A DNA stretch of 64,000 nucleotides from Streptomonospora alba. Its GTDB lineage: Bacteria; Actinomycetota; Actinomycetes; Streptosporangiales; Streptosporangiaceae. Shown one piece after another: positions 1-8,226 of the stretch. Below the pieces are notes generated by a model. That model was not told where the DNA came from. It saw only the letters and a list, made by a program, of their open reading frames with translations, and did no database searches. The stretch is taken from the NCBI RefSeq assembly GCF_000826685.1, contig NZ_JROO01000017.1, positions 1 to 64,000 of the forward strand, in the 5' to 3' direction. The translations under genes and the position numbers were made by a program. Numbering within the stretch: the first letter of the stretch is position 1; every line of letters begins with the position of its first letter.

Positions 1-110
1 CGGGGGCCCTGCCCCCCTTTTTTCGTACCCAAGATGAATACACTCGGTTATCGGTTTGTGGCCTTGAGTGTTTCAGAGTGCAGTGCGGTGCGGGGCGGTC
101 TCCACTCGCC

Positions 111-896
111 CTACTCCCCCGCCGGGGATTCCAAGAAGTCCTCCCACGTCTGTCGTCCGACCGGACGACCGGCCGCGAGGTTGGCCCCGCTGCGGAAGGC
201 CGAAGCCGTCTTTCCCGGGACCGGGATCTTCTTCACCGGCCGCCGCCGACCCCGGATCAGCTCGTAGGACTCGGCGAGGCTCTCGATCGAGCGGACTTCG
301 GGCCCGCCCATGCCGACCGCGCGTCCCGCAGGTTCCTCGCGCGCCAGCTCCACAAGACGCTGCGCCACTTCCCCGGCGGCCACCGGCTGGAACCAGAACC
401 CCTGCGGCACCGGAACGAACGGCAGTCGCTCCGCTTGGCTCAGCGTCCAGTCGATCAGTTCATGGAACTGCGTGGTGCGCAGGATCGTGGATGGAAGCCC
501 GGATTCCTCGATCAGCTCCTCGACCGCGACCTTGCCCCGGTAGTAGCGCAGCGGAACATAGTCGATACCCACGATCGATATGTAGACGAAGTGCCTGATT
601 CCGGCCTGCGCCGCCTCCGTCAGGAGATTCGCGGCCGCCGACACCTCCTCAAGCGGGGACGCGGGGGCGTGGGCGCAGTGCACGACGGTGTCGACGCCTT
701 CCAGCGCTCGCCTCAGTCCTCGGCCCGCGGCGAGGTCGCCGGTGAACCACGTCGCTCCGTTGCCCTGTGCGGGTGCGGCCCGCCGGCTGAGGACGCGCAC
801 CTCTGTGTCCCCGCCCTCAGCAAGGCGCCGGACGATGAGGCTCCCCAGCGTCCCTGTCCCGCCTGTGACCAGTATCGGTGTCGGGTTTTTCGCCAT
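111..896 (-). CDS. NAD(P)-binding atypical SDR (NmrA-like) oxidoreductase
   Basis: A 261-residue protein that starts with a Rossmann dinucleotide-binding loop, TGGTGTLG at residues 11-18, followed by an acidic/basic region (RVLSRR) that would contact NAD(P). The middle carries the YYRGK segment found in the atypical SDR/NmrA class, where it replaces the classical YxxxK catalytic pair. The family binds NAD(P)H and acts as a reductase, epimerase or redox sensor; the substrate here cannot be told. The frame is open upstream to 1019, but I chose the ATG at 896 because the glycine motif normally lies about 10 residues from the N terminus. The gene is cytosolic, monocistronic and divergent from the winged-helix gene. 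Family call is sure, function is not. Confidence 0.85.
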   Translation of the reverse strand: MAKNPTPILVTGGTGTLGSLIVRRLAEGGDTEVRVLSRRAAPAQGNGATWFTGDLAAGRGLRRALEGVDTVVHCAHAPASPLEEVSAAANLLTEAAQAGIRHFVYISIVGIDYVPLRYYRGKVAVEELIEESGLPSTILRTTQFHELIDWTLSQAERLPFVPVPQGFWFQPVAAGEVAQRLVELAREEPAGRAVGMGGPEVRSIESLAESYELIRGRRRPVKKIPVPGKTASAFRSGANLAAGRPVGRQTWEDFLESPAGE

Positions 897-1205
897 GGCC
901 CTGATTCTCCTCCGACGTCGCCTGACCGGGAGGACCGCCGCGCGGTCGCGCGCCTCAACGGCCCTTCCGTGTTCGCTCCTCGGCCTCCGACTAACCACCG
1001 GGCCCGCCTGAGCCAACACGGGAAGCCGTGCCGGTGCTCGTCCGCTCGGGGCCGACCGCCGGGCCGAGAGTGAGACAACAGTATGCCGCCCCCGGCCTAC
1101 CCGCTGCGGGCGCCGGTGTGTGTCGGCGGGATGAAACGGGCCGAGCCGAGGCCGGTGCCTGGCATGGTTGTCGTTACGGCGACAAGTCCAGGAGGTGCTT
1201 CAGCG

Positions 1206-2342
1206 ATGGCTGCCCCCGTGGACGACCACAGATTGCGTATCGCGCGGATGCACGCCCAGCTTCTTATGGGGCCGCCCGCGGCGACGGCCGAAGATGCGAT
1301 ACGCGGCGCCGCGGCGCTGCAGGCGCAGGATGCGCAGGCTCTGCGGTTGGCGGTCCGAGCCCGGACGGCGGGGCTGGTGGTCGACGACGTCCGGCGCGCG
1401 GTGGTCGAGGAGCGCTCGATCGTGCGCACCTGGGGCATGCGGGGGACCCTGCACGCGCTGCCCGCGTCCGACGCCGGCTGGATCGTCGACCTGCTGGGGC
1501 CGGTGTTCGTACGGCGGTTCCGTACTCGCCGTTCGGCTCTGGGATTGGACGACGCGTTGTGCGAACGCGCCGCATCCGCGATCCGCGACCTCCTGTCGGG
1601 CGGCGCGTGCCTGACACGCAAGGATCTGGTCGAGCAGCTGAACAGGTCGGGCACGCCCGTCCCCGACAGCGGGCAGGCGCCCGCGCACCTGGTGGCCTAC
1701 GCCGCGCTGCGCGGGATCGTGTGCAGGGGACCCGACACGTCGGGCGGCGATTCCGGCGAGCCCACCTACGTTCTGATGCGCGACTGGATAGGGCCGTGGG
1801 AGCCCAGCGACACCGAATCCGCGTTGCGGAGGTTGGCGCGGCGCTACCTCTGGGCGCACGGTCCGGCGACGCTGGAGGACTTCGCGGCGTGGTCAGGGCT
1901 GCCGGCGGGCATGGCGCGCCGCGGCTGGGACCTGGTGGAGGCCGAAGCGGCCGAGGTGCCCACGCGCCGCGGTCCGGCGCGAGCGCCGCGGGAGTTCGCC
2001 GAGTCCCTCCCCGTCGCAGCTTCCACACCCGCTGTGCGGTTGGTCGGGGCGTTCGACGCCTCTCTGCTGGGTTACAAGGGGCGCGACGTCGCGGTGCCGC
2101 CGAGCCATGAGCGCCGAATAGCGCCGGGCGGCGGGATCATCCACTCGGCGGTGCTCGTCGACGGCCGCGCAGTGGCGAGATGGCGTTGGGGGCACGACCG
2201 CGACACGGTGGTGGTCGAGCCGTTCGCACCGGTGCCGAGCGAGCTGGCGGCACCACTGGAAGACGAGACCGCCGACATCGGCCGGTTCCTGGGTGCCCGC
2301 TCCTTGCGGCTGGCTCTACGCGAAGCCGTCGAGGCCGACTGA
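1206..2342 (+). CDS. Winged-helix DNA-binding domain protein (HTH_42 family)
   Basis: A 378-residue protein of the actinobacterial winged-helix family (HTH_42, related to the E. coli YcaQ/AlkX glycosylase-like group). Typical signatures are the early ALQAQDAQAL segment, TWGMRGTLHALP near residue 80 and a C-terminal GAFDASLLGYKGR motif. YcaQ and its Streptomyces relative AlkZ are DNA glycosylases that unhook interstrand crosslinks; whether this paralogue has that activity is unknown. I chose the ATG at 1206 because a full Shine-Dalgarno, aggaggt, lies 9 bases upstream at 1190-1196, although the frame is open from 1083. It stands alone, divergent from the SDR gene. Confidence 0.82.
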   Translation: MAAPVDDHRLRIARMHAQLLMGPPAATAEDAIRGAAALQAQDAQALRLAVRARTAGLVVDDVRRAVVEERSIVRTWGMRGTLHALPASDAGWIVDLLGPVFVRRFRTRRSALGLDDALCERAASAIRDLLSGGACLTRKDLVEQLNRSGTPVPDSGQAPAHLVAYAALRGIVCRGPDTSGGDSGEPTYVLMRDWIGPWEPSDTESALRRLARRYLWAHGPATLEDFAAWSGLPAGMARRGWDLVEAEAAEVPTRRGPARAPREFAESLPVAASTPAVRLVGAFDASLLGYKGRDVAVPPSHERRIAPGGGIIHSAVLVDGRAVARWRWGHDRDTVVVEPFAPVPSELAAPLEDETADIGRFLGARSLRLALREAVEAD

Positions 2343-2545
2343 GCGGGCAGCTGATGCGGTCGGATCGACAGGGCCGCGGGCACGGCCTTCGGCACTCGCG
2401 TGCCGGGAAGGCGTCCACCGCCGGACGAAGGCGACCTCTCGGCGGACGGGGGCGGGGTGTGGCATGCGAGCACACACCTCCGCACGCGGGAGCGGGAATC
2501 GCGCCCGCGTTGCTGTGACCAGGAGTAAGGGAGTGCCGGCTGGAG

Positions 2546-2650
2546 CTACTCCTCTTCGGACTCCGGCCCAGTGGGGGTCTCCATCAGCTGGCGCACCAGC
2601 GCCATGAACTCTTCGTCGCTCATCGCGGCCCAGTCCACACGCTCGTTCAT
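2546..2650 (-). CDS. Possible 34-aa acidic small protein
   Basis: A short open frame, ATG at 2650 to TAG at 2546, encodes an acidic peptide (MNERVDWAAMSDEEFMALV at its start) that should form one amphipathic helix. Third codon positions are nearly all G or C, as in real genes here, and a purine-rich ggggaat lies just upstream on the minus strand. No family is recognised. It stands alone between the winged-helix gene and the next minus-strand gene. It could equally be a chance frame. Confidence 0.4.
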   Translation of the reverse strand: MNERVDWAAMSDEEFMALVRQLMETPTGPESEEE

Positions 2651-2834
2651 GGTGGGCGGATTCCCCGGATTCAAGATCAATAAGCCTGAAACGGTCTCTC
2701 CGCGGGCTAATTCCTGGTAAAGGATCGATGATCGGCGCTTGGTGTGACCTCTCGGGGAGGTCGGGACGGCGAAGGCACTCGGCTCCTCTGCGGCGACCGA
2801 GATTCCTGAAGCCGGACAGAGAGCCCCTGCGGCG

Positions 2835-3143
2835 TCACAGCCGGCGGTTCACCGCTCCGCGGCACTGGGGACAGCGGCAGCGCTTGTTGTACGCGGTCAG
2901 AGTGCCGTGAGGCAGATCGGGGTCCCGCTCGGCCGTAAGTGTGGCGTCGAGCTGGTCACCGAAGGTGGTGAGGATGCGTGCCGCGGAGAACACGCGTTGG
3001 GGGCTGACACCGAGATCGCGCGACGCGTCGTCGATGTGGGCGCCCTTGCGCAGCTTGGCGATCAAGCGCGAACGCGTCGGAGGAGGAAGTTCCTCCTCGG
3101 CGTTCGCGATGAGCTGCTCGGTGTCGTCGATCGGATGGCTCAT
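2835..3143 (-). CDS. Hypothetical protein with HTH-like segment and C-terminal CxCxxC zinc-ribbon motif
   Basis: A 102-residue protein starting at the ATG at 3143, the first residue of a plausible N terminus (MSHPIDDTEQLI). The middle contains a helix-turn-helix-like stretch (KGAHIDDASRDLGVSPQRVF, about residues 28-47). The C terminus has the compact HGTLTAYNKRCRCPQCR block that recurs in small actinobacterial and actinophage proteins and probably holds a zinc ion or bridges to nucleic acid. No enzyme domain is visible. It is divergent from the guanidinium exporter gene and may be an unrelated DNA-binding protein; the target is unknown. Confidence 0.6.
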   Translation of the reverse strand: MSHPIDDTEQLIANAEEELPPPTRSRLIAKLRKGAHIDDASRDLGVSPQRVFSAARILTTFGDQLDATLTAERDPDLPHGTLTAYNKRCRCPQCRGAVNRRL

Positions 3144-3316
3144 TGGGTTCCTTCGCCTGTGCACGGGGTTCATGCTCCCGTCGGTCCATCTGCATCGTAT
3201 GCGGTCCCCACGACAGTTCGGCGCGGGGGCGTCGCCGACCGTGACTGCGGAGTCACGTGGAATAGGTGCCTCGTCGGACGGGTTTCCCGGTTCGGGAGGA
3301 GCCGATCCGGCCGCCC

Positions 3317-3358
3317 CCGGACGAGGTACGCCGTACCCGGTCAGCGACAAGACGGCGT
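3317..3358 (+). promoter_or_regulatory. Guanidine-III (ykkC-III) riboswitch
   Basis: This 42-base stretch follows the guanidine-III riboswitch consensus almost base for base as I remember it from the Thermobifida fusca structure: ccggacgaggt, then acgccgtacccggtcag, then gacaagacggcg. The ccgg/ccgg and acggcg/cgccgt pairings of the pseudoknotted fold are all present. It ends six bases before the Shine-Dalgarno (ggagg, 3364-3368) of the SMR exporter gene, so guanidinium binding would open the ribosome site, the known mode for this class. The genetic context (SugE/Gdx exporter) fits fully. Confidence 0.9.
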
Positions 3359-3372
3359 GGTTCGGAGGCGTC

Positions 3373-3687
3373 ATGGCCTGGTTTCTGCTGGTGGTTTCCG
3401 GTCTGCTGGAGAGCGTCTGGGCGCTCGCGCTCGCCGCGTCGCACGGCTTCACGCGGTTGTGGCCGTCGCTGATCTTCGCGGTCGGTCTCGCGCTGAGCAT
3501 GTCCGGCCTCGCGATCGCGCTGCGTTCGATCCCCGTGGGCACCGGATACGCCGTATGGGTGGGTATCGGCGCAGTGGGCACCGCCGTCGCGGGCATGGTG
3601 TGGTTCGGCGAGGAGGCGAGTGTCGCGCGGGGTGTCTGCCTGCTGCTGATCGTCAGCGGGATCGTCGGATTGAAGCTGCTGCACTGA
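3373..3687 (+). CDS. sugE: SMR-family guanidinium exporter (SugE/Gdx)
   Basis: A 104-residue, four-helix small multidrug resistance protein of the inner membrane. Glu13 (SGLLESVWA) is the proton/substrate-coupling glutamate of the family, and the RSIPVGTGYAVWVGIG block is the Gdx signature. Gdx proteins work as dual-topology dimers that exchange guanidinium for protons. The ATG at 3373 has ggagg four bases upstream. The guanidine-III riboswitch immediately in front supports guanidinium rather than quaternary ammonium compounds as substrate. A single gene suffices because the protein is a homodimer. Confidence 0.93.
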   Translation: MAWFLLVVSGLLESVWALALAASHGFTRLWPSLIFAVGLALSMSGLAIALRSIPVGTGYAVWVGIGAVGTAVAGMVWFGEEASVARGVCLLLIVSGIVGLKLLH

Positions 3688-4078
3688 TCGCGTCCCCCTG
3701 CCGATCGCGCGGCTGTGCGGCGGGGTGCGCGAGGCGTGTGCGGCGAGCAGGGGACCTCGTCTTCACGCTTTCCGCTGCTCCCGACCTGCCCGGCGCATTC
3801 GGCTGTGCGCCGGGCAGGGATCCGGGCCGCACCGAATTCCGATGCCTTTTCCGAGGGCGGCGCCGACGGCGGCGGAATGCACGCTGTACTCGTTGACTCG
3901 ATTCCCGCTGGTCACACGGGGCCACTCGGGAGACGCTCCGCGGGCAGGGCCGGCCAGGCAGCAAGCGCCGAATAATCCGTGGTCGGAGTCTGATTTCTAG
4001 AAACTCATTGCTAGAGGCTAGGTCGAGTGCTTCTCTGGAGCTACGTAGCCAGTACTCAGTGTGTACGGGACAGGCGCC
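3688..4078 (+). other. Gene-free stretch with CTAG-rich operator-like sequence
   Basis: No convincing coding frame is seen in this 390-base gap. Its downstream end is AT-richer than the surroundings and holds a perfect 10-base palindrome, tttctagaaa (3994-4003), followed by ctagaggctagg (4011-4022). This probably contains the promoter and perhaps an autoregulatory site of the DUF5753 regulator that follows. Confidence 0.45.
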
Positions 4079-4912
4079 ATGACCAGCCCTACTGTTCGCC
4101 GTCGCAGGCTCTCTGCGGAATTGCGCAGGCGACGCTTCGAAGCAGGAATGACCCTCAGCGACGTCGCCGAAGTCCTCGAATGGTCCCCGGCCAAACTCGG
4201 ACACATAGAGACCGGCATCCGGAAGTGGCCGTCCGTGATGGAGGTCTCCGCGCTGCTGAAGCTGTACGGCGTGACCGGCGGGCAGCGCGAGGCCATCCTC
4301 ACCATGGTCCGCGAATCCCGGCTGCGGCCGTGGTGGACGGAGTACGAGGACGTGATCCCATCGGCCTACGTCGGCAACGAGGCCGGGGCCGTCGCCATCG
4401 ACACCTACGGCGGGATGCTCGTCCCCGACCTGCTGCAGGTCCCCGAGTACACCGCGGCGCTGGCCCGCTCCCAAGGGCACGGCGACCACGGCACGGAGCG
4501 CATGGTCGCCGCCTTCCTCAAGCGCCAGGAGGCCCTTGAACACAGCAGCCTGGAGCGATACCAGGCGGTCGTGGACGAGGACGCACTGCGCCGCATCGGC
4601 GGCGACTCCGCCCTGCTGCACGCCCAACTGCGCCGTCTCATCGACCTGGGCCGCCGCCACGACCGCGTCGTCATACGGCTGCTGCCTACCTCGGTCGGTC
4701 CGCACGCCGGCAGCGCCGGACCCTTCACCGTCCTGGAGTTCGACGAGGGCGAGGCGTCCTTGGCCTTCGTCGAGGCGACCCACGGCGGTGGGATCGTGGA
4801 GTCCGAGGAGGGGGTCGCGGCCTGCCAGGACGTGTGGCACCGGCTGGTCGATGCGTCCAGTACGGCCGAGACGACGGTGACGACCCTCAACCGGATGGCG
4901 CTGCTGACCTGA
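4079..4912 (+). CDS. XRE-family HTH regulator with DUF5753 domain
   Basis: A 277-residue regulator of the class abundant in Streptomyces and Nocardiopsis. Residues about 10-65 form the lambda-repressor-type helix-turn-helix (LRRRRFEAGMTLSDVAEVLE, then SPAKLGHIETG). The rest is the DUF5753 domain with its hallmark LLVPDLLQVPEYTAAL-like segment and the RVVIRLLPTSVGPHAGSAG stretch. Such genes usually sit beside a small DUF397 gene, which is absent here. I start at the ATG at 4079; an in-frame start six codons earlier is possible. The palindromes directly upstream suggest autoregulation. Targets are unknown. Confidence 0.88.
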   Translation: MTSPTVRRRRLSAELRRRRFEAGMTLSDVAEVLEWSPAKLGHIETGIRKWPSVMEVSALLKLYGVTGGQREAILTMVRESRLRPWWTEYEDVIPSAYVGNEAGAVAIDTYGGMLVPDLLQVPEYTAALARSQGHGDHGTERMVAAFLKRQEALEHSSLERYQAVVDEDALRRIGGDSALLHAQLRRLIDLGRRHDRVVIRLLPTSVGPHAGSAGPFTVLEFDEGEASLAFVEATHGGGIVESEEGVAACQDVWHRLVDASSTAETTVTTLNRMALLT

Positions 4913-5109
4913 ATCCCCGGCCGCATCGGGCGGGAACGCGCCGACGGGTTGCTAGTCTGCGGGGGAGACAACCCCATAAAGTTCTCTAGTGGCGCCTTCC
5001 GCACAGCAGGCGGGGTGGTCGGCAGCAGATGGCCGTACCGCGCTCCCCGGCCGGGTGGTGGCGCGCACGTCCGATTTTCCGTATCCGAGACCAAGAAGGG
5101 GTGCACGCC

Positions 5110-5229
5110 ATGAAGAAGATCGTTGTTCTGGTGCTGGTGGCACTCGGTGCGTTCGCCGTCTACCGCAAGATCCAGGCGGACCGTGCCGAGCTCGACCTGT
5201 GGACCGAGGCCACCGCGGGCGACGCCTAA
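5110..5229 (+). CDS. DLW-39 family protein
   Basis: A 39-residue peptide, exactly the length and motif (ELDLWTEAT) for which the DLW-39 family is named. Residues about 3-19 form a hydrophobic N-terminal segment that probably anchors it in the membrane; the rest is a charged tail. In actinobacteria it lies between gyrA and the first tRNAs, as here with tRNA-Ala 200 bases downstream. Its function is unknown. Confidence 0.9.
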   Translation: MKKIVVLVLVALGAFAVYRKIQADRAELDLWTEATAGDA

Positions 5230-5432
5230 GCGGAACCGGTCCCATCAGCCGCGACGCGTGCGCGTGTCGCCGGCTGTTTCGGCGTACCCGAAGACGTGGG
5301 CGGACGTCGTCCCCTGCGGCCCCCACGCTTCCGGGACCGAATCGCGAGTGGTGCCTCCTCCACCCGAGCGCTGCGCCGGAAAAGAGCGACCGGCACTGCC
5401 CGCCGCACGGTATGATCGACACTGATCACACC

Positions 5433-5505
5433 GGGGCCATAGCTCAGCTGGCAGAGCGCCGGTTTTGCATACCGGAGGTCAGGGGTTCGACTCCCCTTGG
5501 CTCCA
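5433..5505 (+). tRNA. tRNA-Ala(TGC)
   Basis: A 73-base cloverleaf: acceptor ggggcca pairs with tggctcc, the anticodon stem ccggt/accgg encloses tttgcat with anticodon TGC, and the T arm reads aggggttcgactcccct. The discriminator is A and CCA is not encoded. It lies in the conserved DLW-39 neighbourhood. Confidence 0.97.
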
Positions 5506-5530
5506 CGGTTGTTTTCGCTGCTCAAGCGAA

Positions 5531-5574
5531 CACACGACGGCCGCCCGAGGTTCTCCTCGGGCGGCCGTCGTGTG
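5531..5574. terminator. Perfect 20-bp hairpin, bidirectional terminator
   Basis: Arms 5531-5550 and 5555-5574 are perfect inverted copies around a ttct loop. The hairpin follows tRNA-Ala and faces the end of the convergent DinB gene, so it probably stops transcription from both sides. There is no U-run, as is common for actinobacterial terminators. Confidence 0.85.
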
Positions 5575-5643
5575 TCTGATGCATATAGCGCGGGGCCCGT
5601 CCCGTGTTCGGGGGCCTCGGCTCGTGCGGCGGCGTTTGGGGGC

Positions 5644-6147
5644 TCAGCCCATCGTCTTCTGGCCGTCGAGTGATTCGCGGATGATGTCGGCGTGGCCGCA
5701 ATGCTGGGCGGTCTCGCGAAGCAGGTGCAGCAGGACGTCGCGTGCGGTCCAGCCGGCGTCCTCGGGGAACCAGGGAGCCGCCGGGAGCTTGTGGGCGACT
5801 TCGAGGTCCGGCAAGGTGCGCACGTACTCTTCGGTCTGCTCCGCCGTCCGCTGGTAGTCGGCGAGGACGCTTCGCAGCGTCTCCTCACCGGCCAGGCGGA
5901 ACCCCTGTGCGTGAGCCTCGAACGTGGCCGGGTCCTCGTAGTCGATCTCGCCCGCCCCGTGCTGGATGAACTCGATCCATTCCCGTTCGGTCGCGGTGAC
6001 GTGCTTGATCAGGCCGGCGAGAGTCAGTTCGCTGGCGGTGGTGCGCTGTGCAGCCTGGTCGTCGTCCAGGTCCTTGACGGTGAATCGCAGAAAGTCGCGC
6101 TGCTCGGCGAGCATGCGCAGCAGTGATTCGCGTTCCGTGTCGGGCAC
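5644..6147 (-). CDS. DinB/DUF664 family protein, probable mycothiol-dependent transferase fold
   Basis: A 167-residue protein with the DinB four-helix-bundle pattern. The segments TLAGLIKHVTATEREWIEF (about residues 43-61) and the late RDVLLHLLRETAQHCGHADI supply the three-histidine metal site (H in KHV, H in LLHLL or TAQH, H in CGHAD). Many actinobacterial members use mycothiol as cofactor; the substrate here is unknown. I chose the GTG at 6147 because gaaggga precedes it at a suitable distance, though the frame is open to 6417. The gene converges with tRNA-Ala. Confidence 0.85.
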   Translation of the reverse strand: MPDTERESLLRMLAEQRDFLRFTVKDLDDDQAAQRTTASELTLAGLIKHVTATEREWIEFIQHGAGEIDYEDPATFEAHAQGFRLAGEETLRSVLADYQRTAEQTEEYVRTLPDLEVAHKLPAAPWFPEDAGWTARDVLLHLLRETAQHCGHADIIRESLDGQKTMG

Positions 6148-6286
6148 GACCCGTTCCCTTCGTCGCGGAGGACAGGTGGCTGATACTAGGAGGCCGTCCC
6201 GGCGGAACCGGGCGGGCATCGCCGGTCTCCGCTTACACCGTCGCGGATTCCGGGGCCGCCATGGGGTCGGACGACGGGGCGACGTG

Positions 6287-6433
6287 CTAGACGGGCTGCA
6301 CGGGGCGGGCGGGGGGAGCAGCGTCGGGAGAAGGAGCGTGACCGCGCGGAGCGGGCGTCGTGTGCGGGCGGGGGCGCAGGGCGCTGCGCGAGCACATCCG
6401 GCACGGGCACTTGTCATGCGGTGTGTTCGTCAT
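6287..6433 (-). CDS. Doubtful 48-aa Cys-containing small protein
   Basis: ATG at 6433 opens a 48-codon frame with an N-terminal CPCRMC cluster and a Pro/Ala-rich tail. It lies just downstream of the marR gene on the same strand and could be its second cistron. The ribosome site (ggag one base before ATG) is poor and no family is recognised, so this may be a chance frame. Confidence 0.3.
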   Translation of the reverse strand: MTNTPHDKCPCRMCSRSALRPRPHTTPAPRGHAPSPDAAPPARPVQPV

Positions 6434-6519
6434 GCTCCGATTCTCGTTCCTGCCACTGACAAGAACCTGAGTATCGGCACCCAGATACTCCCCGTGGCCG
6501 AACTCGGCCATCGCCGAGC

Positions 6520-6954
6520 TCAGCCGGTTCCCAGGGCGCGGACCAGGAGTTCGCGGAGCCGGGCGCGGTCGGGCTCGTCCAGTCCTTCGAGGATCTCCTT
6601 CTCGGCTTCGGCGACCAGGTGCCGGCCGCGCTCCTCGGCATCGCATCCGGATGGGGTCAGGGTGAGCAGGTAGGCCCGCCGGTCGGCCGGGCTGCGCCGC
6701 CGCTCGACCAGCCCTCCGTCGTCGAGACCGTCGACCACGCTGACGACGGTGGTGCGGTCGATGCCCATGCGCTGCCCGAGCTCCTGCTGGGTCATCGGTC
6801 CTTCCTCGACGAGCACGCTGAGCGCGGCGTGCTGCTTCACGTTGACGTTCAGCGACGCCAGCCCCTCGCCCTCGGCCTCGAGGGCCCGGAAGTGGAGCTT
6901 CCCGAGGAGGTAACTGAGCCGGTCGAGCAGCGGCGGAGGGAACCCGGTAGCCAT
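6520..6954 (-). CDS. MarR-family transcriptional regulator
   Basis: A 144-residue winged-helix repressor. The recognition helix region is GPMTQQELGQRMGIDRTTVVSVVDGL (about residues 52-77, given here as landmarks GPMTQQELGQRM and DRTTVVSVVDGL), followed by the wing with the DRRAYLLTLT signature. Flanking helices form the dimer interface. Ligands of the family are small phenolics or oxidants. It is transcribed away from an NADPH:quinone-type oxidoreductase with a 115-base shared promoter region, so it most likely represses itself and that enzyme. The ATG at 6954 is the first in frame. Confidence 0.9.
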   Translation of the reverse strand: MATGFPPPLLDRLSYLLGKLHFRALEAEGEGLASLNVNVKQHAALSVLVEEGPMTQQELGQRMGIDRTTVVSVVDGLDDGGLVERRRSPADRRAYLLTLTPSGCDAEERGRHLVAEAEKEILEGLDEPDRARLRELLVRALGTG

Positions 6955-7069
6955 GGCTCGACTGTAGTCGCGGGAAATATATGTTGCTCAGATGATAATC
7001 AGTAGTACTGTTTAATTGCGTCCGGCTCGGATGAGCGTCGCCGTCGATCCGTGAAGCGAGGAAGCAGCC
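6955..7069. promoter_or_regulatory. Divergent promoter/operator of the MarR-oxidoreductase pair
   Basis: The 115-base gap contains an AT-rich patch at about 6973-7015 that stands out from the GC-rich surroundings. It includes an 11-base palindrome, cagtagtactg (7000-7010), a candidate MarR half-site arrangement. Exact promoters cannot be fixed by eye. Confidence 0.5.
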
Positions 7070-8095
7070 ATGCAGCAGGTCGAGGCCGCCCGCTTCGGTG
7101 GGCCAGACGTGCTCCACGTCGTCGAGAGTCCCGATCCCGTAGTCGGCCCCGGCGAGGCGGTGATCGAGGTCGCGGCGGCCGATGTACTCATGCTGGATGT
7201 CCTCGTGCGACGCGGGTCCCCGGGGCCGTGGGACGTCCGGCCGCCCTACGTGCCGGGCGCGGGCGTCGCCGGGAATGTCGCCGCTGTCGGATCCGGGGTC
7301 GACGCCGCGTGGATCGGCCGCCGGGTCGCGGCCAAGCCGGGCCGCGCTGCTGCGGACGCGGGCTCCGGGAGCGTGGCCGACGCCGCCGAGGGGTCGGTGC
7401 CGACCGGCGGCTACGCGCCGCTGGCCGTCGCTCCTGTCGAGGCGCTGATCTCGGTTCCCGAGAACGTGGGGCTGCGCGACGCGGCCGCGCTCGTCAACGA
7501 CGGCATGACCGCGATGCTGATCGCTCGTGCGGCGCGGGTCCGCGAAGGCGAGCAGGTGCTCGTGACACCGGCCGGAGGCGGCTTGGGGAGCCTGCTTGTG
7601 CAGCTCGTTCGTGCCGCGGGGGCGACAGTGATCGCCGGGGCCGGCGGCCGCCGCAAGCTCGACCTCGCGTGCCGGCTCGGGGCCCACTACGCCGTCGACT
7701 ACTCCCGGGGAGAGTGGGTCGACGACGTCCGCGAAGCGACCGGCGGCACCGGGGCGGACGTCGTACTGGACGGCGTAGGCGGTGCGACGGGCGCGTCCTC
7801 GTTCGACGCCGTCGGCCGCGGCGGCCGATTCCTCGCCTACGGCGCGCCCGCCGGCGGATTCACCCGCGTCGACCGCCAGCGGGAGCGCGAGCGGGAGGTG
7901 TCGGTGCGGAACCTGCTGGAGGTGCCGATGGAGCCGGGCGACCACACGCGGCTTGCGGAGGCCGCACTTGCCGAGGCCGCCGTCGGCGGCATCACCCCGA
8001 CGGTGGGGCAGACCTTCCCGCTCCGGCGGGCCCGCGATGCCCACACCGCCATCGAGGCGCGCGCGGTCGTCGGCAAGACCCTGCTGCTGCCCTGA
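7070..8095 (+). CDS. MDR/zinc-type alcohol dehydrogenase-like, NADPH:quinone oxidoreductase
   Basis: A 341-residue medium-chain dehydrogenase/reductase. The N-terminal GroES-like half contains PYVPGAGVAGNVAAVG; the Rossmann half starts near residue 165 with VTPAGGGLGSLLVQL and carries the GTGADVVLDGVGG segment. Zinc-ligand cysteines are missing, so it is of the quinone-reductase (zinc-free) type, which uses NADPH to reduce quinones or enones. A gagga ribosome site precedes the ATG. Control by the divergent MarR regulator is likely, suggesting induction by electrophiles or quinones. Confidence 0.87.
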   Translation: MQQVEAARFGGPDVLHVVESPDPVVGPGEAVIEVAAADVLMLDVLVRRGSPGPWDVRPPYVPGAGVAGNVAAVGSGVDAAWIGRRVAAKPGRAAADAGSGSVADAAEGSVPTGGYAPLAVAPVEALISVPENVGLRDAAALVNDGMTAMLIARAARVREGEQVLVTPAGGGLGSLLVQLVRAAGATVIAGAGGRRKLDLACRLGAHYAVDYSRGEWVDDVREATGGTGADVVLDGVGGATGASSFDAVGRGGRFLAYGAPAGGFTRVDRQREREREVSVRNLLEVPMEPGDHTRLAEAALAEAAVGGITPTVGQTFPLRRARDAHTAIEARAVVGKTLLLP

Positions 8096-8226
8096 GATCC
8101 AGGCGACCTGCTACGTGGCACCGCCCGCTCCCCGGGTGGCGAACGCCTTCCCCGGCGACCGTCCCGCCGATCCGGCGGCGCGGCCGACCGGCTCCGGGGC
8201 GCCCCCGCGTCGTCGTGTCGGTCGCC

